Part shown: piece after piece, positions 25,041-32,748 of the stretch | Position numbering within the stretch: the first letter of the stretch is position 1 | How the letters are laid out: each line of letters opens with the position of its first letter | DNA from: Azospirillum oleiclasticum | Lineage (GTDB): Bacteria > Pseudomonadota > Alphaproteobacteria > Azospirillales > Azospirillaceae | Direction of reading: 5' to 3' | NCBI RefSeq assembly: GCF_013423485.1 | Contig: NZ_JABFFR010000028.1 | Location: forward strand, 97,432 to 161,431 | DNA length: 64,000 bases | Made by a program: the position numbers and the translations under genes | The notes under the pieces: model-generated | The model's database searches: none | What the model saw: the letters and a program-made list of their open reading frames with translations, nothing else | What the model was told of the DNA's origin: nothing

Positions 25041-26249
25041 TCACAGCGTCACGATTTCCGGCCGGCAGCCCAGCGTCTCCAGGTCGCGGGCGACCTCGGC
25101 GCGGTAGAGGGGGTTCATCACCACCACCAGATCCGGGGCCAGGGCGGCGACCTCGGCCGGGGAGACGATGCGGTGGCCGGAGCCCGGCAGGAAGCAGCCG
25201 TGCCGGTGCGGGTTGATGTCGGCGACGCAGGCCACCTCGTCGCCGATGCCCACCGTGGTCACGAAGGACACCGCCTTGGAGCCGGAGCCCCAGAGTGCCA
25301 CCCGCCGCCTCTGCCGCTGCGACGCCGCCAGCCGCTCCCGCCAGTCGCGGCGCAGGGCGTCCACCCCGCGGGAAAAGCTCAAGGCGCGGTGGCGCAGCGC
25401 GGCCACGCCGCCGGGCGCCATCGGCTCCGGTGCCGTGCGGCCAGGGCGGGCGGCGATCATCAGGTACTGGCCGCCATAGCCGGTCCACACATCCTCCACG
25501 GCGAAGCCCTCGCGCCGGAACAGCCCGGCGAGGCTGTCGGCCGTGAAGTAGGAGACATGCTCGTAATAGACGTCCCAGAAGGCGACGTCGTCGAGGATGC
25601 GCCCGGCGTCCGGCACCATGAAGAACACGCCCGTGTCGCGGTCGCCGATCAGCCGCCGCACCGCGCGCACGAAGCCGGCGACGTCGTACACATGCTCCAG
25701 CGTCATCTTGCAGCAGACGAGCGCGCCGGGGTCGGCCGGTGTGTTCTCGTCGAAATACTCCGGGATCACCCGCACGCGCCTTGCGGTGTCGGCGTCCAGC
25801 CGGCCGGGGACATAGCCGGGGTCGTAGCCCAGCCCCTCCGCCGCGCCGGCCCCGACGAGCAGGGCCAGGAACTCGCCCTTGCCGCAGCCGATCTCCAGCA
25901 CCCGCGCGCCACGCAGCGCGAAGCGCTCCGTCAGCTCGGCGGCGAGAGCGCGGTGGAAGGCGGTGAAGGTCGGCGAATAGCCCTGCGTCTCCTCGTAGCC
26001 GGCGGCGTAGACGGTGCGGCCCGGCCGCCAGGCGGCGTTGAACAGGAAGCCGCAGGCGCCGCACAGGCACAGCTCCAGCGCCGCGGTGGGAAAGGCCAGT
26101 GCGGCATCGCGCGTGTCCACCAGCATGCAGCTGTTGGTCGGAATGCCGGACAGCCGGTAGACCGGCTCGGCACCCGGCGCACCACAGGCCGGGCAGTGCC
26201 GGCCACCCGCCGGGGCCGGTGCATCGGGGGAGTCGGCGGCGAGCGTCAT
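25041..26249 (-). CDS. Zinc-finger sugar C-methyltransferase-like protein (second copy)
   Basis: A 402-residue class I SAM methyltransferase of the NDP-sugar C-methyltransferase type. An N-terminal zinc site has Cys19, Cys22, Cys63 and Cys66. The SAM domain shows LEIGCGKGEFL (~117-127) and the loop MTLEHVYD. The C-terminal domain (~290-400) has the VALWGSGSKAVSF nucleotide-fold and DINPHRHG-x-FLPGSGH motifs of this family. It probably methylates a carbon of a nucleotide-activated keto-sugar. Its start overlaps the stop of the preceding methyltransferase gene by ATGA. It is a distant paralogue of that neighbour. Confidence 0.8.
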   Translation of the reverse strand: MTLAADSPDAPAPAGGRHCPACGAPGAEPVYRLSGIPTNSCMLVDTRDAALAFPTAALELCLCGACGFLFNAAWRPGRTVYAAGYEETQGYSPTFTAFHRALAAELTERFALRGARVLEIGCGKGEFLALLVGAGAAEGLGYDPGYVPGRLDADTARRVRVIPEYFDENTPADPGALVCCKMTLEHVYDVAGFVRAVRRLIGDRDTGVFFMVPDAGRILDDVAFWDVYYEHVSYFTADSLAGLFRREGFAVEDVWTGYGGQYLMIAARPGRTAPEPMAPGGVAALRHRALSFSRGVDALRRDWRERLAASQRQRRRVALWGSGSKAVSFVTTVGIGDEVACVADINPHRHGCFLPGSGHRIVSPAEVAALAPDLVVVMNPLYRAEVARDLETLGCRPEIVTL

Positions 26250-27472
26250 GCGACGATCCTCACCTCCGGCACCGGCACGATGAAGCGTCCGCCAGCCTCG
26301 CGGTAGCCGCGTTGCTGCTCCAGGATCTCGTCGGCGAAGTTCCAGGTCAGCAGCAGCACATAGTCCGGCCGATCCTCCATCAGCGCATCGACGGGGCGGA
26401 TGGGCAGGTGCTTGCCCGGCATGAAGCGGCCGTGCTTGTGGTGGTTGCGGTCCACCACATAGTCGATCAGCTCGGCCCCGATTCCGGCGACATTGATCAG
26501 CGTCGTGCCCTTGGCCGCGGCGCCGTAGGCGGCGATGCGGGCACCGCCGGCCCGGAGGGTGCGCAGACGTTCGGTCAGAGAGTCCCGCAGTGCCTCCACG
26601 CGCCGGGCGAAACCGGCGTAATAGCCGATGCGGTCCAGCCCCGCCGCCCGCTCCTCCGCCAGCAGGGCGGTGACCGCCTCGCTCGGAGCGCGGCGATGGC
26701 CGACATGGATCCGCAGCGAGCCGCCATGGATGGGCAGCCGCACCACGTCGTTCACCGACAGCCCGTGCCGCGCCATCAGCCCGACCAGCGCCGTCAGCGA
26801 GAAGTAGCAGAGGTGCTGGTGGTAGATCGTGTCGAACTCCACATGGTCGATCAGGTCGCGGACATAAGGCATCTCGATGGACGCCACCCCGTCCTCCGCC
26901 AGCAGGATGCCGACGCCAGCCACCACGTCGTTCAGCCCGGCGACGTGGGCCAGCACGTTGTTGGCGATGATGACGTCGGCCGGCCCGCGCTCCGCCACGA
27001 TCGAGCGGGCGAGCGCGCTGTCGAAGAAGGCCTCCAGCGTCGGCACGCCGGCGGCGCTCGCGGCGGCGGCGGGGCCGGTGGCCGGGTCGACGCCCAGCAC
27101 CGGGATCCCGGCCTCCACGAAATTGCGCAGCAGGTAGCCGTCGTTGCTGGCGATCTCCACCACCAGACGGCCGGGGCCGAGCTTGCGGCGCCGGATCAGG
27201 TCCAGCGCGTTGTCGCGGGAATGCGCGAGCAGCGCCGGCGAGAAGGAGGAGTAATAGGGATAGTCGCGGGTGAACAGCTCCTCCGGCGGTACGGTGTAGT
27301 CGATCTGCACCAGCGCGCAGGCCGGGCAGAAGACCACGGTGAGCGGGTAGGCCGGCTCCGGCCCGTCCAGCCCCGTGGGGGAGACCAGCCGATCCGCCAC
27401 CGGCACGCGGCCGAGGTCGAGCACGGGCAGAAGCTCCGCCCCGCCGCAGGCGCGGCAGCGGTCGATGTGCAT
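26246..27472 (-). CDS. Zinc-finger sugar C-methyltransferase
   Basis: A 408-residue SAM-dependent C-methyltransferase. It has a zinc site (Cys6, Cys9, Cys49, Cys52), the putative SAM-binding motif EIASNDGYLL (~105-114), and the C-terminal domain with HGGSLRIHVGH and VDRNHHKHGRFMPG. These features match enzymes such as TylCIII/NovU that methylate C-3 or C-5 of keto-sugars, although the enzymes keep N/D residues that cannot fix the position. The ATG at 27472 (MHIDRCRACG) follows the epimerase gene by 23 bp. Part of the rfbF operon. Confidence 0.85.
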   Translation of the reverse strand: MHIDRCRACGGAELLPVLDLGRVPVADRLVSPTGLDGPEPAYPLTVVFCPACALVQIDYTVPPEELFTRDYPYYSSFSPALLAHSRDNALDLIRRRKLGPGRLVVEIASNDGYLLRNFVEAGIPVLGVDPATGPAAAASAAGVPTLEAFFDSALARSIVAERGPADVIIANNVLAHVAGLNDVVAGVGILLAEDGVASIEMPYVRDLIDHVEFDTIYHQHLCYFSLTALVGLMARHGLSVNDVVRLPIHGGSLRIHVGHRRAPSEAVTALLAEERAAGLDRIGYYAGFARRVEALRDSLTERLRTLRAGGARIAAYGAAAKGTTLINVAGIGAELIDYVVDRNHHKHGRFMPGKHLPIRPVDALMEDRPDYVLLLTWNFADEILEQQRGYREAGGRFIVPVPEVRIVA

Positions 27473-27495
27473 GGCAGGGTCTCCCGGGGATGGCG

Positions 27496-28581
27496 TCAGA
27501 CGACGGCGATGCCGGGGAGCGTGGGCCGCTCCGGCCGCGGCAGGGTCACATGCGGAGCCCAGCGCAGGCGGTCGTCCACCAGCCCCTTGGCGATCAGGTG
27601 CTTCAGGTGGGCCAGCCGCTGGTACTTGGGTCCCTCGAAATCCTCCACCGTCAGGCCGACGTCGGTGAAGCGGCGGTACAGCTCCTCGATGCCGCGCGGC
27701 ACCGTCCATTGCGGGCGGAAGCGCGGCAGTTTCGACGCGATCTTGGAGCAATCCACGCGGTAGCTGCGGCGGTCGGCGTCGGCCCCCCCGGCGTAGGCGA
27801 TGCGGGCGCCGGGCACCGTCTCCTCGACCAGCTCGGCGATCTCGCGGACCAGATAGTTCTCGGTCGTGATGCCGACGTTGAACACCTCGCCATGCACGGT
27901 GTCGGCCGGCGCCTCGATGGCGGCGACGAAGGCGCGGCTGATGTCCTCGATGTGGACCAGCGGGCGCCACGCCATGCCGTTGCTCTTCATCAGCACCTCG
28001 CCCTTCGCCACCGCATAGGCGGTGAGGTTGTTGACCACGAGGTCGAAGCGGATTCGCGGCGACAGGCCGTAGGCGGTGGCCGAGCGCAGGAACACCGGCG
28101 AGAAGTCGTCGCCGGCCAGCGCCCGCAGATCCTCCTCCGCCCGCAGCTTGGAGACCGCGTAGGGGGTGACCGGGTTGGGCTCCGACCTCTCGTCCACCCA
28201 GTCGGCCCCGGCGGCGCCGTAGACGCTGCAGCTCGACGAGAAGGCGAAGCGCCTCACCCCGGCCGTCCGCGCCATGTCGGCGAGGCGGATGGTCGCCTCG
28301 TGGTTGATCTCCAGCGTCACCGCGGGCAGCAGGTCGCCGAGCGGGTCGTTGCACAAGCCGGCCAGATGGATCACCGCGTCGACGCCGTCCAGATCGGCCG
28401 GGGTCAACTCGCGGATGTCCTTGACCAGCGTGTTGCTGAGCTGGGCCGGGTCCGCCGTGCCGTAGGTGCAGTCGTCGTAAAGATACATGTCGGCGCCGAC
28501 CACGCTGTGCCCCGCGCGGCGCAGCAGCCGGGTCAGCACCGTGCCGATGTAGCCGTGATGTCCCGAAACGAAGACGCGCAT
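27496..28581 (-). CDS. NAD-dependent sugar epimerase/dehydratase (extended SDR)
   Basis: A 361-residue nucleotide-sugar enzyme. The NAD motif GHHGYIG is at 7-13, Ser-Cys-Ser near 117-119, and the catalytic Tyr141 and Lys145 in YAVSK. The C-terminal substrate domain includes SATAYGLSPRIRFDLVVN and VHIEDISRAFVAA. It could be a 4-epimerase, 4,6-dehydratase or reductase; the sequence does not decide. Glu or Asp at the dehydratase position next to the TSS/SSC motif is not visible, which argues slightly against a 4,6-dehydratase. It follows rfbF by 24 bp on the same strand. Confidence 0.85.
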   Translation of the reverse strand: MRVFVSGHHGYIGTVLTRLLRRAGHSVVGADMYLYDDCTYGTADPAQLSNTLVKDIRELTPADLDGVDAVIHLAGLCNDPLGDLLPAVTLEINHEATIRLADMARTAGVRRFAFSSSCSVYGAAGADWVDERSEPNPVTPYAVSKLRAEEDLRALAGDDFSPVFLRSATAYGLSPRIRFDLVVNNLTAYAVAKGEVLMKSNGMAWRPLVHIEDISRAFVAAIEAPADTVHGEVFNVGITTENYLVREIAELVEETVPGARIAYAGGADADRRSYRVDCSKIASKLPRFRPQWTVPRGIEELYRRFTDVGLTVEDFEGPKYQRLAHLKHLIAKGLVDDRLRWAPHVTLPRPERPTLPGIAVV

Positions 28582-28605
28582 GATGTGTCCCCTGTTTGCC
28601 GCCCG

Positions 28606-29376
28606 TCAGGGTCGGAGGTTCCATGGGGCCTTGCCGGTGGCCCAGAGCTTTTCCAGAAGGTCGCGCTCCTTGGCGGTGTCCATGCACTGCCAGAAGCCGT
28701 CGTGGCGGTAGGCCATGAGCTGGCCGTCGGTGGCGAGGCGGCGCATCGGCTCCTCCTCCCACATCGTGGCGTCACCCTCGATGTAGTCGAACACGCCGGG
28801 TTCCAGCACGAAGAAGGCGCCGTTGATCCAGTGTCCGGACCGTTCGGGTTTCTCCTCGAAGCCGGTGACCGCATCGCCGTCCAGGGTCAGATGGCCGAAG
28901 CGCCCTGGCGGCTGGACCGCGGTGACGGTCGCCAGCCGCCCGTGCGACCGGTGGAAGGCGAGCAGCGCCGCGAGATCGACATCCGCCAGCCCGTCGCACC
29001 AGGTCAGCATGAAGGTCTCGTTGCCAAGGAACGGGGCGAGGCGCTTGACCCGACCGCCGGTCATGGTGTGCTCGCCGGTGTCGATGACGTGGACCAGCCA
29101 GTCCAGCGCCCCGTCGTCGTGCCGCACTGTGGTGCCGGTGCGCAGGTCGACGGCGATGCTGCCCTCCAGCCGGTGGTAATCGGTGAAGTAGCGGGCCAGA
29201 TCGGCTTTCCGGTAGCCGCCTGCCAGCACGAATTCGGAAAAGCCGAAATGCGCGTAATGGCGCATGACATGCCAAATGATCGGCCGTCCACCGATCTCGA
29301 CCAGCGCTTTCGGGCGTCCTTTGGTTTCTTCGGAAAAGCGCGTTCCCAGTCCGCCAGCAAGAATTGCCGCCTTCAC
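28606..29376 (-). CDS. rfbF: Glucose-1-phosphate cytidylyltransferase
   Basis: A 256-residue enzyme making CDP-glucose from CTP and glucose-1-phosphate, the first step to CDP-linked deoxy and branched sugars. The signature LAGGLGTRFSEETKGRPKALVEIGG starts at residue 6; also present are TGGRVKRLAPFLGNETFMLTW and the ending GHWINGAFFVLEPGVFDYIEGD. The start is GTG with GGAGG six bases upstream. It is the first gene of a four-gene minus-strand operon. The usual partner, a CDP-glucose 4,6-dehydratase (rfbG), is not among the genes downstream unless the SDR fills that role. Confidence 0.92.
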   Translation of the reverse strand: MKAAILAGGLGTRFSEETKGRPKALVEIGGRPIIWHVMRHYAHFGFSEFVLAGGYRKADLARYFTDYHRLEGSIAVDLRTGTTVRHDDGALDWLVHVIDTGEHTMTGGRVKRLAPFLGNETFMLTWCDGLADVDLAALLAFHRSHGRLATVTAVQPPGRFGHLTLDGDAVTGFEEKPERSGHWINGAFFVLEPGVFDYIEGDATMWEEEPMRRLATDGQLMAYRHDGFWQCMDTAKERDLLEKLWATGKAPWNLRP

Positions 29377-29676
29377 GCACCGCCTCCATCATCACCGGCA
29401 CAAACATTGGCCGGATCGAAATTTCCAGCGCCTTTGTTTTTGTTTTTCCGCTGTGACGATTGTTAGCCAAGCACGGATGCATTTTGGCCGGCTAAAAGGA
29501 GTGGTATTCAGAAGGCTTGGGAACAGGACCGACTCTCACCCATACGGGCGCCGCACCCACGCAAGATTGGGGGGAGTCGCTGGCGGTGTCTGGAACGGCG
29601 GTGTCAGGAACGCGAACGGGCTTCCAAGGGCACCGCCCTCGGCAAGCACCCCGGAAACCCGTTCACGAAAGCCGGT
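29377..29676. other. AT-richer intergenic segment upstream of the rfbF operon
   Basis: These 300 bp hold no coding region I can support. The part near rfbF (29400-29520) is clearly more AT-rich than the rest of the window, with runs such as TTTGTTTTTGTTTTTCC. That fits a regulatory region for the rfbF operon and possibly recent acquisition. I could not fix a -35/-10 pair. The remainder up to 29676 is ordinary in composition. Confidence 0.5.
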
Positions 29677-30003
29677 TCAGCGGCCGGGACGGCCGCGCGG
29701 CGGGAAGCGGCTGGAGGTGGCGCGCAGGCCGGCCTGCGCGCCGGTCTCGGTGTTGCCCACGCCATCCGGCTCGTCGTCACCCATCGGGGCGGGGCGGTCG
29801 CGCTTGCGTTCCGCCTCGGCCTCGGCGATCTCCAGGTCGATCGCCTTGATCCGCTCGCGAAGCGAGGCGATGACGGCCGCGGCGGGCTTGCGGGCGGTGA
29901 ACTGCTCCAGATCCTGGCGAAGCCGCTCGCGCTGTCCCTTCATGTCGGCGATGCTGGGCCGCTTCTTGCCGACGCGGTAGGTGCGTTCCTCGTACTTGCT
30001 CAC
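29677..30003 (-). CDS. Small coiled-coil hypothetical protein (108 aa)
   Basis: A 108-residue charged protein starting MSKYEERTYRVGKKRPS. Residues ~18-72 are predicted to be two helices with coiled-coil character (MKGQRERLRQDLEQF and then VIASLRERIKAIDLEIAEAEAERK). The Gly/Pro/Arg tail is disordered. The GTG at 30003 is chosen because GGAGG lies six bases upstream; codons further upstream are non-homologous shadow. It lies 25 bp downstream of the 169-residue gene on the same strand. Function unknown. Confidence 0.65.
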   Translation of the reverse strand: MSKYEERTYRVGKKRPSIADMKGQRERLRQDLEQFTARKPAAAVIASLRERIKAIDLEIAEAEAERKRDRPAPMGDDEPDGVGNTETGAQAGLRATSSRFPPRGRPGR

Positions 30004-30028
30004 CTGCTTCCTCCTGCCCGGTTGGCGA

Positions 30029-30538
30029 TCACTCGTGGATGGTGGTGCATGGATCCGGCTCGCCGACGGTGATGCCGGCAAAGGCGAGCTGCCGGCCGAC
30101 CAGCATGCTCTGCCGTTCGTCGGGCTCGCGCTCGCTCAACAGGAACGGGCCGAAATCGGCGTTGTCGGTGCGCGCGATCAGCGCCACACCGGCCGGCACG
30201 ACGACGACCTGCCACAGGGCCGATTCCGGTTCGGTGCTGGCGGTCACGGGGTCGATGCCGCTGGCGTTCAGCGCGGCCATTCGGGCGAAGGTCACCATCG
30301 CCGAGGCGTCGCGCATGGCGGGGCGGTAGGAGGGGTGCTCGTCGAGCGGCACCGGGCCCATCTCGGCCGACAGCGCCATGGTGGCGGCGATGCGCGGGCC
30401 GAAGGGTGTGGCGATCAACTGGCCTTCGAACAGCACGGCCGGAGCCCCCAGGTCGCGCATCAGCCTCAGGCAATGCGCGACCTGGCTCGGCCAGAGCGGC
30501 GGCGGGTTCGGCACCAGAACGGGCGTGGTCCGGATCAT
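30029..30538 (-). CDS. Conserved hypothetical protein (169 aa)
   Basis: A 169-residue soluble protein with no signal peptide or membrane helix. It has a mixed alpha/beta composition, with segments such as HCLRLMRDLGAPAVLFEGQ, VTFARMAALNASGI and LWQVVVVPAGVALIART. I do not recognise a family. It is followed at 25 bp by the coiled-coil gene, so the two probably form an operon. The frame and codon use are like neighbouring real genes. Confidence 0.65.
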   Translation of the reverse strand: MIRTTPVLVPNPPPLWPSQVAHCLRLMRDLGAPAVLFEGQLIATPFGPRIAATMALSAEMGPVPLDEHPSYRPAMRDASAMVTFARMAALNASGIDPVTASTEPESALWQVVVVPAGVALIARTDNADFGPFLLSEREPDERQSMLVGRQLAFAGITVGEPDPCTTIHE

Positions 30539-30593
30539 CGCCTAAACATGGCATGCCCGGACCCGTTCCGCCACGGGTGCGCGATTTTTCCGC

Positions 30594-31928
30594 TTACGGG
30601 TGACGACGGCTCATCGGCTTGAAGCCGCCATCACCGGCTTGGGCCGGGCGCGGCGCGCGGGGCGCCTCGCCGTTCCGGTGCGGGCGGCGGGCCGGCTGCT
30701 GCGCCCCGCGCGGGCCGCCGCCGAAACCGCCGCGACCGCGCGGACGGCCCTGGTGGGCACCGCGCGGCGGGTCGAAGGACATCGTCGGCTCCAGCCCCTC
30801 CACGGTGTGGACCGTGACGGAGTTGCCGATCAGCCGCTCGATGTTGCGCAGCGAGCCGCGGTCGTTGCGGGTGGCGAAGGAGATGGCGATGCCCTCCGCC
30901 CCCGCCCGGCCAGTGCGGCCGATCCGGTGGACATAGTCCTCCGGGTTGCGCGGCAGGTCGAAATTGATGACGTGGCTGATGTCGCGCACGTCGATGCCGC
31001 GCGCGGCGACATCGGTCGCCACCAGCAGCCGCACGCGGCCGTCGCGCAGGCGGTGCAGGGTGCGGGTGCGCGCCTCCTGGTGCATGTCGCCGTGCAGCGC
31101 CGCCGCCGCATGGCCTTCCTGCGCCAGTTCGGACGCCAGCTCGTCGGCGTCGCGCTTGGTGGCCGCGAAGATGATCGCCTTGTGGATCTCCGTCGAGGCC
31201 GCGAAGTGGCGCAGCAGCTTGCGCTTGTGGCCGAGGTCGTCGGCGTGCATCACGCGCTGCTCGATCTTCGGCGCGCTGGCCGGGGTGCTCTCCACCGCGA
31301 CGCGGGCCGGATCGCGGACGAGGTTGCGGGCAACCCCTTCCATCCGCCGGTCGAGCGTGGCGGTGAACAGCAGCGTCTGGCGCTCCTTGGGGCAGGCGCC
31401 GCTGATGGCGGCGATGTCCTCCGCGAAGCCCATGTCGAGCATGCGGTCGGCCTCGTCCAGGATCAGCACCTCGACCTCGTCCAGACGGACGTTGCCGCGG
31501 CGGATGTGGTCCATCAGCCGGCCGGGAGTGGCGACCAGGACGTCGACCGTGCGCGACAGGTCGCGGATCTGCGGGCGGAACGGCTCACCGCCGACCACAT
31601 CGACGATGAACAGCCGCAGGAACTTCACATAGGTGCGCGCGGCCATGGTGACCTGACGCGCGAGCTCGCGGGTCGGGGCCAGGACCAGGACGCGGGGGCC
31701 GAAGGGCCGCGCGGTCTTGCGCTCCTCGTCGGCGACGGCCAGACGATGCAGCGACGGCAGCAGGAAGGCGCCGGTCTTGCCGGTGCCGGTGTCGGCGGTC
31801 GCCAGAACGTCGCGGCCTTCGAGCGCCGCGGGGATGGCCGCCGCCTGGACGGGGGTGGGGGACGTGTGGCCGGCGGCCTCCAGAGCGCGCAGGAGACCGG
31901 TGTGCAGGTTCAGTTCGGAAAAGGTCAA
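30594..31928 (-). CDS. rhlE: DEAD-box RNA helicase, RhlE type
   Basis: A 444-residue ATP-dependent RNA helicase. The Q motif PTPVQ, Walker A ATADTGTGKT (43-52), DEAD box LILDEADRM (~157), TATL (motif III, usually SAT), DVAARGIDV and HRIGRTGRAG are all present. The Arg/Gly/Pro-rich tail (~375-444) is typical of RhlE/SrmB-like enzymes that act on ribosome assembly and RNA decay. The start is TTG (MTFSELNL), the only start giving the usual N-terminus. A 236 bp gene-free leader upstream to the terminator of the exported-protein gene could carry a long 5' UTR. Confidence 0.9.
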   Translation of the reverse strand: MTFSELNLHTGLLRALEAAGHTSPTPVQAAAIPAALEGRDVLATADTGTGKTGAFLLPSLHRLAVADEERKTARPFGPRVLVLAPTRELARQVTMAARTYVKFLRLFIVDVVGGEPFRPQIRDLSRTVDVLVATPGRLMDHIRRGNVRLDEVEVLILDEADRMLDMGFAEDIAAISGACPKERQTLLFTATLDRRMEGVARNLVRDPARVAVESTPASAPKIEQRVMHADDLGHKRKLLRHFAASTEIHKAIIFAATKRDADELASELAQEGHAAAALHGDMHQEARTRTLHRLRDGRVRLLVATDVAARGIDVRDISHVINFDLPRNPEDYVHRIGRTGRAGAEGIAISFATRNDRGSLRNIERLIGNSVTVHTVEGLEPTMSFDPPRGAHQGRPRGRGGFGGGPRGAQQPARRPHRNGEAPRAPRPAQAGDGGFKPMSRRHP

Positions 31929-32166
31929 GTCAGCTTCCCAAGCATGCAGGCGATGACGCCGCCGATCCGTCCGGATGGCGGGTGCATCGCGCGTGTGTCT
32001 TGCCGGAGGGAGAGGGAGGCGCTGAGGCGTCGAGAGCAGGACGGTCTTCGGTGACCGCCGGCCGAGCTGTAGAACCTCGCTCGGACGACGAAACGCCTCC
32101 GACGATGGAGCCCAACAGATACGCCCTCGGGGGCGGCTTTTCCACCCCTTTCACCGGGTGCGGTGC

Positions 32167-32202
32167 AAAAAAGAACGGGCGCACCCGCAGGCGCGCCCGT
32201 TC
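32167..32202 (-). terminator. Intrinsic terminator after the exported Gly/Ser/Thr-rich protein gene
   Basis: GAACGGGCGC (32173-32182) pairs perfectly with GCGCCCGTTC (32193-32202). On the minus strand the stem is followed immediately by six T. A textbook terminator, 26 bp past the stop codon. Confidence 0.92.
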
Positions 32203-32227
32203 CCCCGTCGATGGTCCGTGGTGCGGA

Positions 32228-32626
32228 TCAGTTGCTGCCCGGGCCCGTCTGGCCCTGGCACACCGCGGAAATGTCGCCCGGCTTGCAGCCTTCCGGGATC
32301 GCCCCGGAGGAGCCGACGCCGCCGCCCAGCGGGCCGGCGCCCGGCGTGTTGGATTGGCCCGGCATCACGCCGGTGCCCGAGCCCGTGCCGGAACCCATGC
32401 CCGACCCGGTGGTGCCCGTTGACCCGGACGAGCCCGAGGTGCCCGTCGAGCCGCTGGTGCCGGGGCTCATGGTCGAGGAGCCGGAGCTGCCGGTCCGGTC
32501 CTGCGTGGCGCCCGGGCTGGAGGAGGTGGTGCCGCTGGTGCCGGAGCTGCTCGTCCCGCTGTTGGCGAGGACCGGCGTCGAGAGAAGGGCGAGAGCGGCG
32601 GCACCCGCAACGATCAATTGGCGCAT
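32228..32626 (-). CDS. Exported Gly/Ser/Thr low-complexity protein (132 aa)
   Basis: A 132-residue secreted protein. A signal peptide (1-21: LIVAGAAALALLSTPVLA) is followed by ~75 residues composed almost only of Gly, Ser and Thr in irregular repeats (GTSGT, GSSGS, GSGTG). The C-terminal ~25 residues contain two cysteines (EGCKPGDISAVC) that could form one disulfide. The function is unknown; composition suggests an unstructured surface or matrix protein. It is monocistronic with a strong terminator. Confidence 0.75.
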   Translation of the reverse strand: MRQLIVAGAAALALLSTPVLANSGTSSSGTSGTTSSSPGATQDRTGSSGSSTMSPGTSGSTGTSGSSGSTGTTGSGMGSGTGSGTGVMPGQSNTPGAGPLGGGVGSSGAIPEGCKPGDISAVCQGQTGPGSN

Positions 32627-32748
32627 TGGTGGAATTCCTTTGTTGTCTCCGATCACGTTCAGAGCCAACAGGAGGACGGTCGGTCCGTTGCGCCCCCTCC
32701 GGTGCCCTACCGCGCCGGAGAGCCGGCACCACCTTCGCGCCGGCCGGA

